A DNA stretch of 17,481 bases from Lactifluus volemus (taxonomy: Eukaryota > Basidiomycota > Agaricomycetes > Russulales > Russulaceae): assembly GCA_022376515.1 (NCBI GenBank), contig WTXI01000538.1, positions 1 through 17,481 on the forward strand. Reading direction: 5' to 3'. The first letter of the stretch is position 1. The number at the start of each line of letters is the position of its first letter. Under the pieces are notes generated by a model. It saw only the letters and a program-made list of their open reading frames with translations, did no database searches and had not been told where the DNA came from. The translations under genes were made by a program, and so were the position numbers. This document shows positions 1-8,400 of the stretch, one piece after another.

Positions 1-517
1 GATCGTCAAGAGTGTATCCGGCTTCGTTGAGTTTCTACTATCTCCATCAGCACTGTTGAAAGTGATGTCAAGTTCTGGATGTAGGACGCTCAGCAAGATG
101 CATGAGTAAGGATTCGAAGCAATAGACGAACCGCGTGGTGTTTCACAGATTATCTCCTCCTGCCCGAGGAGCATATCTTTCCGCATGGTCCTCTTTGCAT
201 AAAGAGATATTTTAATACGAGAGAGCGATTGTATGGCACTACACCGGAGTCAGTTGGACATTGAAACGCATATTCCACATTTCTCACATGTGTCGACTTT
301 CTCGTTCCATTCGACGTGCTGAGCCACGCTTTGTATAGATCGTGTTAGCCACGTTTTCTCCCCATTGGTCACAGTAACGTAAAACCGTCTCTCTTTCCCG
401 GGGAGGGATTTCAGAGGAGGGAGATTGTGTGCCCGGAGGACTGACAAAGGATACAGTTCAGTAGTTATCAGAGCAGCATCGCTATATATACATACTAGTC
501 ACTTCGAGCTGGAGCAT
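1..517 (-). pseudogene. 5' end of a C2-NACHT-WD40 NLR gene, copy A (partial, frameshifted)
   Basis: This is the N-terminal part of a second NLR; the rest lies left of the window. By comparison with the copy at 5137-10628, exon 1 is 496..517 (starts MLQLEVT), intron 1 is 441..495 (donor GTATGT, acceptor CAG), exon 2 is 288..440, intron 2 is 239..287 (acceptor TAG) and exon 3 is 1..238, still open at the edge. Exons 1-3 give a C2-like domain (LRAHNLPPLKSLPGKE, then VEWNE, then ISLYAKRTMRKD). Exon 2 has 153 nt against 154 in copy B, because one A is missing in the plus-strand run near 288-289. Exon 3 would therefore be read out of frame, although its own frame is open throughout and its residues look conserved. 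It could be a recent pseudogene or a one-base sequence error. The homology to copy B starts at position 1 (equivalent to 10111). Confidence 0.8.
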
Positions 518-1507
518 GTTCGGTGGTGTTTTGCTGACTTGATCGCTGATCAAAAGCAGTTTTGTGAGCAGATATCGAAATGAAATGGATGTAAGTGATG
601 TACCGATTCCGGATATTTGAGGATCTGGGCTGCAGTGATAGTTAACATCGGGGGACATCGGGTGTGAGAGACTTTGACATACGAATTTGGTTGTGCGAGA
701 GACATCGTAGATCGAAGTGAGAAGTTGAGATTGAGGATGACCACTGGTGTGTGTGCACCTAGGTGGCGCTTCGCGATTGGGAACAAACAACCAAACAACG
801 GTCAGAAAAAAGGCGCTGGTGATACCGCCAGTAGTGAGTAGTAGTTCCGTGGGGGAACCGAAAAATGGGAAACCTCTCAATGTCTATCGACTCTTTTTTT
901 GTCTACTGTCTTCCTGGCCTCCGACGTAGACTGTACAAGCCCGTTCTTTCGGATGTTGAGCGGACATCTAGGCCATTTGTCAATATAGCGCGGAAATTCT
1001 GGACAATGCGGGTAACGCTGATCGGAAACTCTCCCGAGGTAAGTTTAGAAGAAACCTTTCACAAGACAAGCTTCAACAAAAGCAATAAGATCATTACGCG
1101 GGACTTTGTCTGTGAGGATGATGACATTCGCAAACATGTGTAATAGCCACACGGAACGCAATGGTGTAAGCTCGTAAGCTTCAAGTCGTTCGCGTCGTGC
1201 GTTTGAAAATTGGATATATGCACAACCTATTCGCTCACTGGGAAGGATTGAATTCGGGATTTTGGAACGAGGGCGTGGATGCGGATGTACTGCATGTTGG
1301 TTTGGGGATGCCCACAAGCTTGCATGGAATCTCAACCAATTGTTGATATACTGTATCGTGGAATACAAGAAGCAGAAGGCACACAACAAGGAATACAAAG
1401 GTAAAAGATATAGATGCAATCGGTGCATGACAGCCAACTACATAGTCCCATATACGATGACGATGCGCTCCCCTGTAGGACCCTGAACGAATCATTAACG
1501 AATCATC
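518..1507. other. Non-coding spacer between API5-like copy A and NLR copy A
   Basis: I see no gene here. The stretch is the presumed promoter and 5' region of NLR copy A plus the 3' flank of the API5-like pseudogene. It is duplicated at about 10629-11561, and its right part (from 844) again at 14191-14890. Open frames occur on both strands, for example a minus-strand ORF that begins MRGFPFF and runs into the NLR first exon. Single-base indels between copies shift those frames without any compensating change, which is how non-coding DNA behaves. A small inverted repeat, GTTCC...GGAAC, at 844-858 marks the left edge of the segment that occurs three times in the window. Confidence 0.6.
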
Positions 1508-3514
1508 CTACGTCCTATTCCCCTGTATCCTTTCAAGTAGAGAATTTGAATGCAACCGCGCAGCGCTTGGTACTGAGCCCTAGCGAAAAATCGGGGGACC
1601 CTCCAGGTGGATGCCTCGGCGAATCCGAGGACTGAGCTTGAAGCGCCGGTGGGGACTTTGAAGTCGACGCCTGTAGACCGCGCGGCCCTGGTGAAAGACA
1701 TTACGCACTTCCCATGCGCAGTAACAGTGACGGTGTCTCCGAGTCAGTGGTCGTCCGCAGCCGCTTCGTCTGAAGGCCGTCTTCCACTCCGCTTCCGGGG
1801 CTGGACGCACCCGAGCCCGCAGAATGCAAAAAGGAGGAATCTGTGCGCTGCCGTCGTTGCCATGCATGTTGTCATCTGATGGATAGCCTCTGTATTCCCT
1901 CCCATTCTTGTGGTACACTTGATTCCTCTTCCTCAGCTCTTTGTTTGTTCAGGATTACGTCAGCAGGTAGGTGGATATCCAGAGGCGACGACAATGGTTT
2001 TAGAGGAAGCAAGGACGGTTGGGGGGCTGTGTGGGTCAACGACTAGCAAAAATGAACCAAATGGTGAGCGAGGCCAGGACAAAAAAGAAATGAACTGACA
2101 CTGCTGAGATCCCCTACTCGTTTGAACTCTGGGTTCAGCCTTTCGTCAGTGAGGTGAGAAATCTCTACCAGAACCGAGTGGAGGGGAGCAGAAATGTTCC
2201 AATTTGTTTGATCTTCCTTCCTCTGGACACCAAGCAAAAGAATTCCAAGAGCATTTCGCACGACCGCCATGCTTGCGCATCTGACGGGGCTATTCGAATG
2301 AAAACCTGCGTCGCCAATAATGGAAAATGAGAGGTGGTGGCGAGCGGCAGGCTTTCCCGGACCAACGTATCGGAAGGATCATCCGCCTCGGCGCGAGGTC
2401 CTCCCTGAGCGAAAACATAGCCTGCGCAAGTAACACTTGCAGGAGCTCGTTGACGCGTCGAGTTGGACGGCCACTTTTAAAGGGGGGTAGGACACCAAAA
2501 TGTCCCTTGTAATCTTCGAGGCGTCGACGCCACCAAATTTGGTCACCGCCTGCGCGAAACCCCCGTAACTCTCTCGTCAGCGCCAGAAGCGAGTTGATCA
2601 GGGACGACGGATCTCTCTCACCTTGAGGAGGGTGTCGACCAGCGCTTGTTCTTGCTCCGCGCAGATGTTCCCTCGGCCCTGCAACTTGGTCAGAAGGGGC
2701 CTCCGCGCGTCTTCTTCGAGGAACGCCCCGACCAGCGTGCGTAAGTGACCTTGACCTCACCTTCTATGGGTTCGTCTGGGGGGGACGATTCGATCGCAGA
2801 GAACGCTCAGCGTAATCTTGGAGTCCAATTCGAGGTGCTGGATAGGCGCAGTCTTGACTACCGCAACCTCTGCGGGTTCGTCCGGTGAAAAAGGAAAAGA
2901 AAAAAAAGGAAAGGGAAAGAAGGAGGGAAGAGGGAATCGTTGATGAATTAAGATGCAATTCTTTTCTGTCGGTGGGCAAAGAGAATAGTAGGAGAATGTG
3001 GCGCCCACCGCTCTGAAGTAACTGCACCAAGACTTCCACATTCCTCTTCTACCCATCTAGGCTGCTCCTCTGATATTCGAACGATAGCTTTGTATCCTTC
3101 AATTCGCATCTAGGAGATGAAGCGGGGAGGGGGAAATCAGGTTTCTTGGGATAGCGTGAGGCGAGCGACGATCATCTGGATGATGGTCTTCACAAAGGTC
3201 AAATATAGCGTTGATAGCATTTTCCTCGGTGTCAGGAAACGCCTTGAAAAAGTTGTCAATATTCATCACCGCCAGACGTTTGAGAGAAGTGTTTGGAGAA
3301 TGAACAAATTTAATCGCCTGCTCTAAGGGATGTTTTCTCTGTATATAGAATTTACCGGGTACAGTACCAGTGAACGTCGCTCTCAGCGCGACCAAACAAC
3401 TCGGCAGTTTCCGTTCCGGTTTCGTGTCTCTTTCCCTGGGAAGACTTTGAGGCGAGGAAGCCCTGAGAACTGATAAGAGATTTCATACGTACCAGTGACC
3501 TCGAACTGGAGCAT
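1508..3514 (-). pseudogene. API5-like (apoptosis inhibitor 5) pseudogene, copy A
   Basis: API5 proteins are nuclear alpha-solenoid (HEAT/ARM-type) anti-apoptotic factors linked to mRNA export. Recognisable exons, 5' to 3': 3376..3462 (ending AELFGRAESD), 3174..3338 (RKHPLEQAIKFVHS... AINAIFDLCED), 3009..3109 (MRIEGYKAIVRISEEQPRWV), 2622..2881 (DEPAEVAVVKTAPIQHLELD, then GAFLEEDARRP...LVDTLLK), and from 2549 down (KFGGVDASKITRDIL... NELLQVLLAQAM). A weakly kept C-terminal tail ends at a TAG at 1508-1510. A possible first exon, 3493..3514 (MLQFEVT), resembles the NLR first exon. Lesions: donor GT changed to GA at 3172-3173; an extra base near 3041-3052; acceptor AG changed to GG at 2882-2883; a seven-base G run at 2778-2784 where copy B has six; and a deletion of about 270 bp near 2379. 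It cannot encode a full product. The family assignment rests on recalled motifs, not on a search. Confidence 0.78.
2882..3008 (-). other. API5-like intron with long polypurine/polypyrimidine tract (copy A)
   Basis: This intron separates the QLLQS and DEPAEVAVV blocks. The donor is GTGGGC at 3008. The 3' side is an almost pure pyrimidine tract on the gene strand, seen as A/G-only sequence on the plus strand at about 2886-2935. In copy B the equivalent intron is 13209..13334 with a proper CAG acceptor that joins in phase to give QLLQS-DEPAEV. In copy A the acceptor AG has become GG. Copy C keeps the CAG and a shorter purine run near 16463-16490. Confidence 0.7.
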
Positions 3515-3632
3515 GCTCTGACTGACCATATGTATATGTACGATTCTCAAACTGTGATCAATCTCTAGAAGGTCCTCAACTATACAGTATACTGGTCATC
3601 ACAACCATGCCGATTGTGACACTATGTACATG

Positions 3633-3908
3633 TCAACGTGCATGCCCGTGATCGTAGTTGGCTATCTCCATCTCAAGACCGGCCCCACCCTCTGGCTCAT
3701 CGACTCGTGTCTTGCAGCTGCAGGCCTCAACTTGAATATTGACATTTCCCTCAAACTGTTGGAGTGTATTGCCGATTTGTGAGGAGTTGCTGGATGCCGA
3801 GGAGGAGGAGAGATTGGCCGCGGAAGGCCAGAGGAGTCCAATGAAAGACGCGCCTTCGCCATCGGCGGCCTGAGGGCAATCCGGGATGGATCTGTTGGGG
3901 ACGCACAC
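3633..3908 (-). CDS. Short conserved ORF of unknown function, copy A
   Basis: I do not recognise this product. The frame ends with ACSCKTRVDEPE...EIANYDHGHAR and a TGA at 3633. The corresponding frame in copy B ends at 13918 with ACSCKTRVDEPEEIANYDYAHAR. Between A and B the end of the frame shows an in-frame gap, several synonymous changes and conservative replacements, which hints at coding sequence. Further upstream, SFIGL-WPSAANLSSSSAS and NTLQQFEG are shared, but B has a one-base insertion in the middle. The ORF lies directly upstream of the API5-like gene on the same strand, and in copy C most of it is deleted. It could be the last exon of an unknown gene, an alternative 5' exon of the API5-like gene, or chance. 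Confidence 0.3.
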   Translation of the reverse strand: MCVPNRSIPDCPQAADGEGASFIGLLWPSAANLSSSSASSNSSQIGNTLQQFEGNVNIQVEACSCKTRVDEPEGGAGLEMEIANYDHGHAR

Positions 3909-4640
3909 TTTGGGCGCACACTCTTTTTAGGTAGTTCTAGTATATTTTCCATGGCCCCTCGGGGGATTTACAAGGCTGCAGCCTCATTCGAGGACCGAGC
4001 GCGCCGCTCGTCATGTCTCCCGTGGTTCGTCTCATTTCGTCTTCATTTCGTCTTTATTACAGCGATTAGTAATTATTAGTAGCTACTATGGACCTCAGTA
4101 TAAGCATTTTTAAATAATCGAGTTGTAAGGGCATTGCGTGCCCATTTTGTTTCCCCCCCTCGTTCCCACGTGTTCTCACTCCGCTCGTTTTCGTTCGCTA
4201 TCTATTTCGGACTCTTAATATCGTCGCTACAAACCATCTGCATACATCTCTTTACGGAAATCCCGTTCGTATGGTTAACTGCTGTCTGAGACAGTTCTCA
4301 TTTCCGACGCGTGGGCCCGACTGGGCAGTAACTTGACTTCTGTACTCCGGGCAGACTTTCGTTCACAGGTACCTCAGTAAGACGTGTTCTCAGAAACCTA
4401 GGAGCAACTTGGCGCGTTTGGGTTCTTTAGAAGAGTAAGGATTGACTCTTCGGAAGGGTAGGAGGGAGAAGAGCGCTGGGTGCGTGGTGCCACCACTCAT
4501 CTCTCGTGCGGTCACCGTTTCTCTAAACACTCGTTTGTTGATTCCTGACGTCATCGTCGTGTCGCCCAAATAAAAATTGCAGTTGTCGCACTGACTCCTA
4601 CACGATACGCTCTCTGTTGCCCTAGCATGATTCTGTACCG
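3909..4640. other. Right arm of the API5 segment, no gene seen
   Basis: I find no convincing coding region here. The part from about 4230 to 4599 matches the end of copy C (about 17140-17481), including TGTCTGAGACAG, a GCGTGGTGCC block and an AAATAAAAATTGCAG block close to the right end. About 480 bp around 3750-4230 is missing from copy C. The homology is known to 4599 only because copy C is cut by the window edge, so the true right border of the duplicated segment could lie anywhere up to about 5136. Confidence 0.55.
4546..4553. promoter_or_regulatory. TGACGTCA palindrome (CRE/ATF-type bZIP site)
   Basis: A perfect 8-bp palindrome of the kind bound by CRE/ATF-type bZIP factors. It lies about 1 kb upstream of the API5-like gene on the minus strand and in the 3' flank of NLR copy B. 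In copy C the matching site is TGATGTCA, so the palindrome is not conserved there. It may be chance; any regulatory role is inference. Confidence 0.25.
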
Positions 4641-5136
4641 CTCATACATTGTGCTCCATGACACTAACACTTGGCGTCCCTCAATATTCTGATGCTATTG
4701 CCAGCTTCAAGAACACCCGCTGCAGCCGCAGGCGACTCACCACTGCATCTCTGGATGTTTTTGGACAGCTACAGTATCTTCTGCAACCCGGAAAAATAAT
4801 TCTCGGACGAAATACTCGATGTTCTCAGCGACTTCAGCGAGAAAGAGGAAGCCTGAGCAAGAGACAATAACCAGGCTCATCCGAGACTCCAAGAAAGAGT
4901 TCAACTTTCGGAAATGGCCTAAGTTCTCACGAGGAAAGCCAGAAAACTGAAAACAAGCATCTATCCGCTTTATGAATACCGTGGGTTTATAAGTTTTAAC
5001 GCAATGACCCAAATGCCAGTACTTGACCAAATATTGAAAAGTTGACTTTACTGGCCATACCACAGCAGGGTCAATGGCGCTAACTAAATTCAAAGCATAC
5101 AATAATCGGGGTTTGCATATATAAATGTGACTCTAT
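4641..5136. other. Region downstream of the NLR stop codon, no recognised gene
   Basis: This stretch follows the NLR stop codon and should hold its 3' UTR and terminator. A minus-strand open frame of 121 codons at 4737..5102 ends just inside a possible GTGAGT donor, after a VAENIEYFVRELFFRVAEDT stretch. I recognise no domain in it and have no second copy in the window to compare. It could be an exon of an unknown gene or noise. No clear polyadenylation signal stood out. Confidence 0.4.
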
Positions 5137-5460
5137 TTAGATAGACTGAGCATATACCATAGTCCAATTGAATCCATACACAAATTTTGAGAGATCCACC
5201 TCCGTTCTATCCTTTCCAACAACCCAGACTGTGTTAGCCTTATGAAGGTATGGACGGTGAATCGGAGGAATCCACAAAAGGAGTTCTTTATCTTCCCCAT
5301 ACATCCATCCATCACTATTGATCGGGAACTTGTCCATAAAATGATCGTTCTCAATATCTTCTACTCCGAGCTTCCCTACATGAATCGTGTGATCTCGTAA
5401 AGGCTGAAGTAATAGGCCAATCACGAAGGACGCACCAGATTGGATAAGTCTGGTAGTCGA
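5137..5460 (-). other. C-terminal tail of NLR B
   Basis: After the last WD40 repeat the protein continues for about 107 residues with DGWMYGEDKELLLWIPP, TVWVVGKDRTEVDLSKF and a final NWTMVYAQSI before the stop at 5137. This tail (GW...LLLWIPP..R...LDLS-F) is typical of NACHT-WD40 proteins in mushroom-forming fungi, so the gene is complete at its 3' end. The segment between the last propeller blade and DGWMY (GASFVIGLLLQPLRDHTIHV) is less familiar. Confidence 0.8.
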
Positions 5461-8400
5461 GATCACAACCTCCTGTCCTGTTGTGGCATCCCACATGCGA
5501 ATCGTACAATCCCCCGAGGCCGAAACGATCCGCTGGCCGTCTGGTGAGAATACAACGGAGCTGACCATTTCAGCGTGTCCAATAAATGGGCCCGCTACGA
5601 CCACCCCTGTCGCAGAATCCCACAAGCGAATCGTGCGATCATCAGAGGCAGACACAATGCGCCGCCCGTCTAGTGAGAATCCAACGGACCTAAGGACATT
5701 CGCGTGTCCAGTAAATGGGCCCACTAGTACTTGTCCTGACGCAGAATCCCACACACGAATCGTGCCATCGAACGAGGCTGAGGCAAGTCTCTGCCCATCT
5801 GGTGAAAATGCAATAAATTGGACCCCTCCAGTGTGACCAGTAAACGGGCCAGCTACGGCCTCTCCTGTCGCAGCATCCCATACGCGAATCGTGCAGTCGT
5901 TCGAGGAAGATGCGATGCGTTTCCCGTCTGGTGAGAATGCAACAGAACAGACACCCTCAGTGTGTCCAGTAAACGTGCCCACTACAACCTCTCCCGTTAT
6001 GGCATCCCACACACGAACCGTGTGATCTTCCGATGCCGACGCGATGCGTTGTCCGTCCGGCGAGAATGCAACAGAGTAGATAATATCGGTATGTCCGGTA
6101 AATGGGCCTGCTGCAGTATTTCCTGTTGCAGTATCCCACACACGAATCGTGCCATCTCGCGAGGCTGAGGCGACCCGCTGCCCTTCAGGCGAGAAAGAAA
6201 CAGAAATGACCCAATCGCTGTGACCAGTAAACGGGCCTGCTGTAACCTCTCCTGTTGCGGCATCCCACACACAGACTGTGCAATCTGCAGAGGCCGAGGC
6301 GACCCGTTGCCCGTCTCGTGATATTGCAACAGAAAAGATGGATCGGGTATGTCCAGTAAGAGAACCTCTTGCCTCTCCTTTTCTGGGGTGCCACACGCAA
6401 ACTGTGTGATCGTACGAGGCCGAGGCAATGCGCTGCCCGTCCGGCGAAAGTGCAATAGAAAATATCGAGCTGGTATGTCCAGTGAATGGCCCTGCTACGA
6501 TCTGCCCTGTTGCCGAGTCCCACATGCAAATCGTGCGATCTGCCGAGGCGGAGGCGATGCTTCGCCCATGTTGCAAGAATGCAATAGAGTAGACAGAAGC
6601 GGTGTGTCCAATAAATGGACCTGCTACGACCTCTCCTGTTGCGGAATCCCACACACGAATCGTACGATCGTCAGAGGCCGAAGCGACGTGCTTCCCATCC
6701 GGTGAGAATACAACACACCCAACCCCGTCAGTGTGTCCAGTAAACGGGCCCGCTACGACCTCTCCGGTTGCAGCATCCCACATGCGAATCGTGCGATCCT
6801 CAGAGGCCGAGGCGATACATTGCCCGTCTCTTGAGAATGTAACACAGTAAACCGTATGAATGTGTCCAATAAACGGGCCCGCGACGACCTCTCCACTTGC
6901 AGCGTCCCAAACACGAATCGTGTGATCGCCCGAGGCCGAGGCGATGTGCTGTCCGTTCGGTGAGAATGCCACGCATCTGACCGAACCTGTATGTCCAGTA
7001 AATGGCCTCGCTACGACCTCTCCTGTTGCGGCATCCCACACCCGAATCGTGCGGTCCTGCGAGGCCGAGGCGATGCGTTTCCCGTCTGGCGAGAATGCGA
7101 CACAGTAGACGGAACCGGTATGTCCGGTAAACGGACCCGCTACAATTTCCCCTGTTGTAGCATCCCACACTCGAATCGTGCGATCTCGCGAGGCTGATGC
7201 GATCTGTTGCCCATCTGGAGAGAATACGACAGATTCGACTGGTCCGTCGTGTGCTTTAATCGTCATTTCCAATGCTGGCCAATCAGACAACTGTCCTTGT
7301 TTCAAAAACAATGTGTGGGGGAATTGGTGAAGATGGCGCTCGACGATGCGGGAAGAGGATGGCGCGAAAGGGAGAGCAGATATATATATATGCGGGACGC
7401 TTCTTGATATTGCCATCCCGAAATACCGCACGAAAGCAAACGCATCATCCACAAAGGAGAATAGATTCTCAACCTCTGGTTGGAATGATTGCTGTACCCA
7501 ATAATTACTACATGCGGCATAACATGATAAGAGCCGCCTACCTTCCGCTGATCAGACCGCAGCCATGTGTTCAGAGATCCCAATGCTCGTGATGCAAGAC
7601 CGACACCGTTCTTGATGATCAGGACTTCCAGCCAAAAAAGGAATCTTGTCTCGAATAGCAATCGAAGTTTTGGAAAGAGGTCCTGTTCGATACCAAGGCG
7701 TTCTAAATGATCTCCCCAGAAAACGCACGCATATGATAGAGCAGGTGGAATGTATTTGGCAATTCGAGAATCAAGATCTGGTACGTCCCTGTTGGCAAGG
7801 TATGACGATTCCAGTCTGCAAATATTGAATTTGAGGTCATTGAGCATCAATCCAAGACACGAATGTGCCAACTGACGGTGAGCCCTGCCAAGGTCGATAT
7901 GAAATATTCCACTCCTCTCATTGGCAAGGAAGTCACGAAATGAGGTATGGAGAGGAACGATCGGGAGGGTGTCGTCGGATGAGGTCACGTTACTGAGCAG
8001 TGATCCTAGGTGACGGAGCATCTCAGCAACGCAATCAGAATCCTCGGGATCAGAATCTTCTGTATCAGAGTCCTCTGGATCAGGATCCTCGAGATCATCC
8101 TTGGGTGCATGTTGTCGCAGAATAGTCAATGAACGGATGGAAAGCGGCATCATCGCAGCGAAAAGCTGTCCCATCACAGACCGAAATAGTGTCCGTGCTG
8201 CAACCGGTTCGAAGTATCCTTCCAGGACTTCTCTGTAAAGCTGGTCCAACGGATCCCGTCCATCGCGACCTCGTGAGTGTCCCAACAGACGCCGTATCAC
8301 CTTTTTCCTGTTAAATCCAAAGCTAGGAGGAGGATTATTTATCAGCCCGCATGCAACGGCTGCCCACTGAAACAACCCTTCCGCCGCCTTTGCGAGTTTG

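Larger units (their letters stand above)
1..3882. repeat. Tandem duplication unit A (NLR 5' end + spacer + API5-like gene)
   Basis: The sequence from position 1 to about 3882 is repeated in the same orientation at 10111 to about 14145. It is collinear and highly similar, with small indels and one larger gap near 2379. The match covers NLR exons 1-3, the spacer, the API5-like pseudogene and the unknown ORF upstream of it. The left end of the repeat lies outside the window. The part from 844 rightwards also matches copy C at 14191-17481, and that match extends to 4599. I compared the copies by eye, so exact identity values are not given. Confidence 0.9.

Noticed and set aside
250..447. Protein starting directly at SVLRAHNLPP (TTG start)
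   Set aside because: The apparent start overlaps the TTTGTCAG splice acceptor. The conserved ATG exon upstream (496-517) with a GTATGT donor joins in phase and adds the expected first beta strand.
482..880. Minus-strand ORF starting MRGFPFF upstream of NLR A (also at 10593-11012 and 13991-14227)
   Set aside because: The shared start comes from a repeated non-coding segment. Between copies, single-base indels change the frame without compensation, and at 13991-14227 the same start leads into unrelated sequence.
1262..1635. Plus-strand cysteine-containing ORFs as small secreted proteins or zinc fingers
   Set aside because: The frames are not conserved in copies B and C, and no signal peptide or regular cysteine spacing is kept.
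844..4599. The threefold segment as a DNA transposon or retrotransposon
   Set aside because: I see no transposase, reverse transcriptase, long terminal repeats or clear terminal inverted repeats. The content is an API5-like gene with introns, so segmental duplication fits better.
5461..7257. Regular direct repeats that could suggest a CRISPR array or satellite
   Set aside because: The 129-bp period codes for 43-residue WD40 units in an open frame; there is no short repeat plus unique spacer structure.
7379..7391. TA microsatellite as a regulatory or recombination element
   Set aside because: It is short and codes in frame for the HIYIS residues of the conserved SVPHIYISALPFAP motif of the NLR.
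5483..7407. Several plus-strand ORFs of 60-118 codons and minus-strand ORFs in other frames across the WD40 region
   Set aside because: They are antisense or shifted-frame shadows of the 129-bp WD40 repeats and change with each repeat; the long minus frame explains the region fully.
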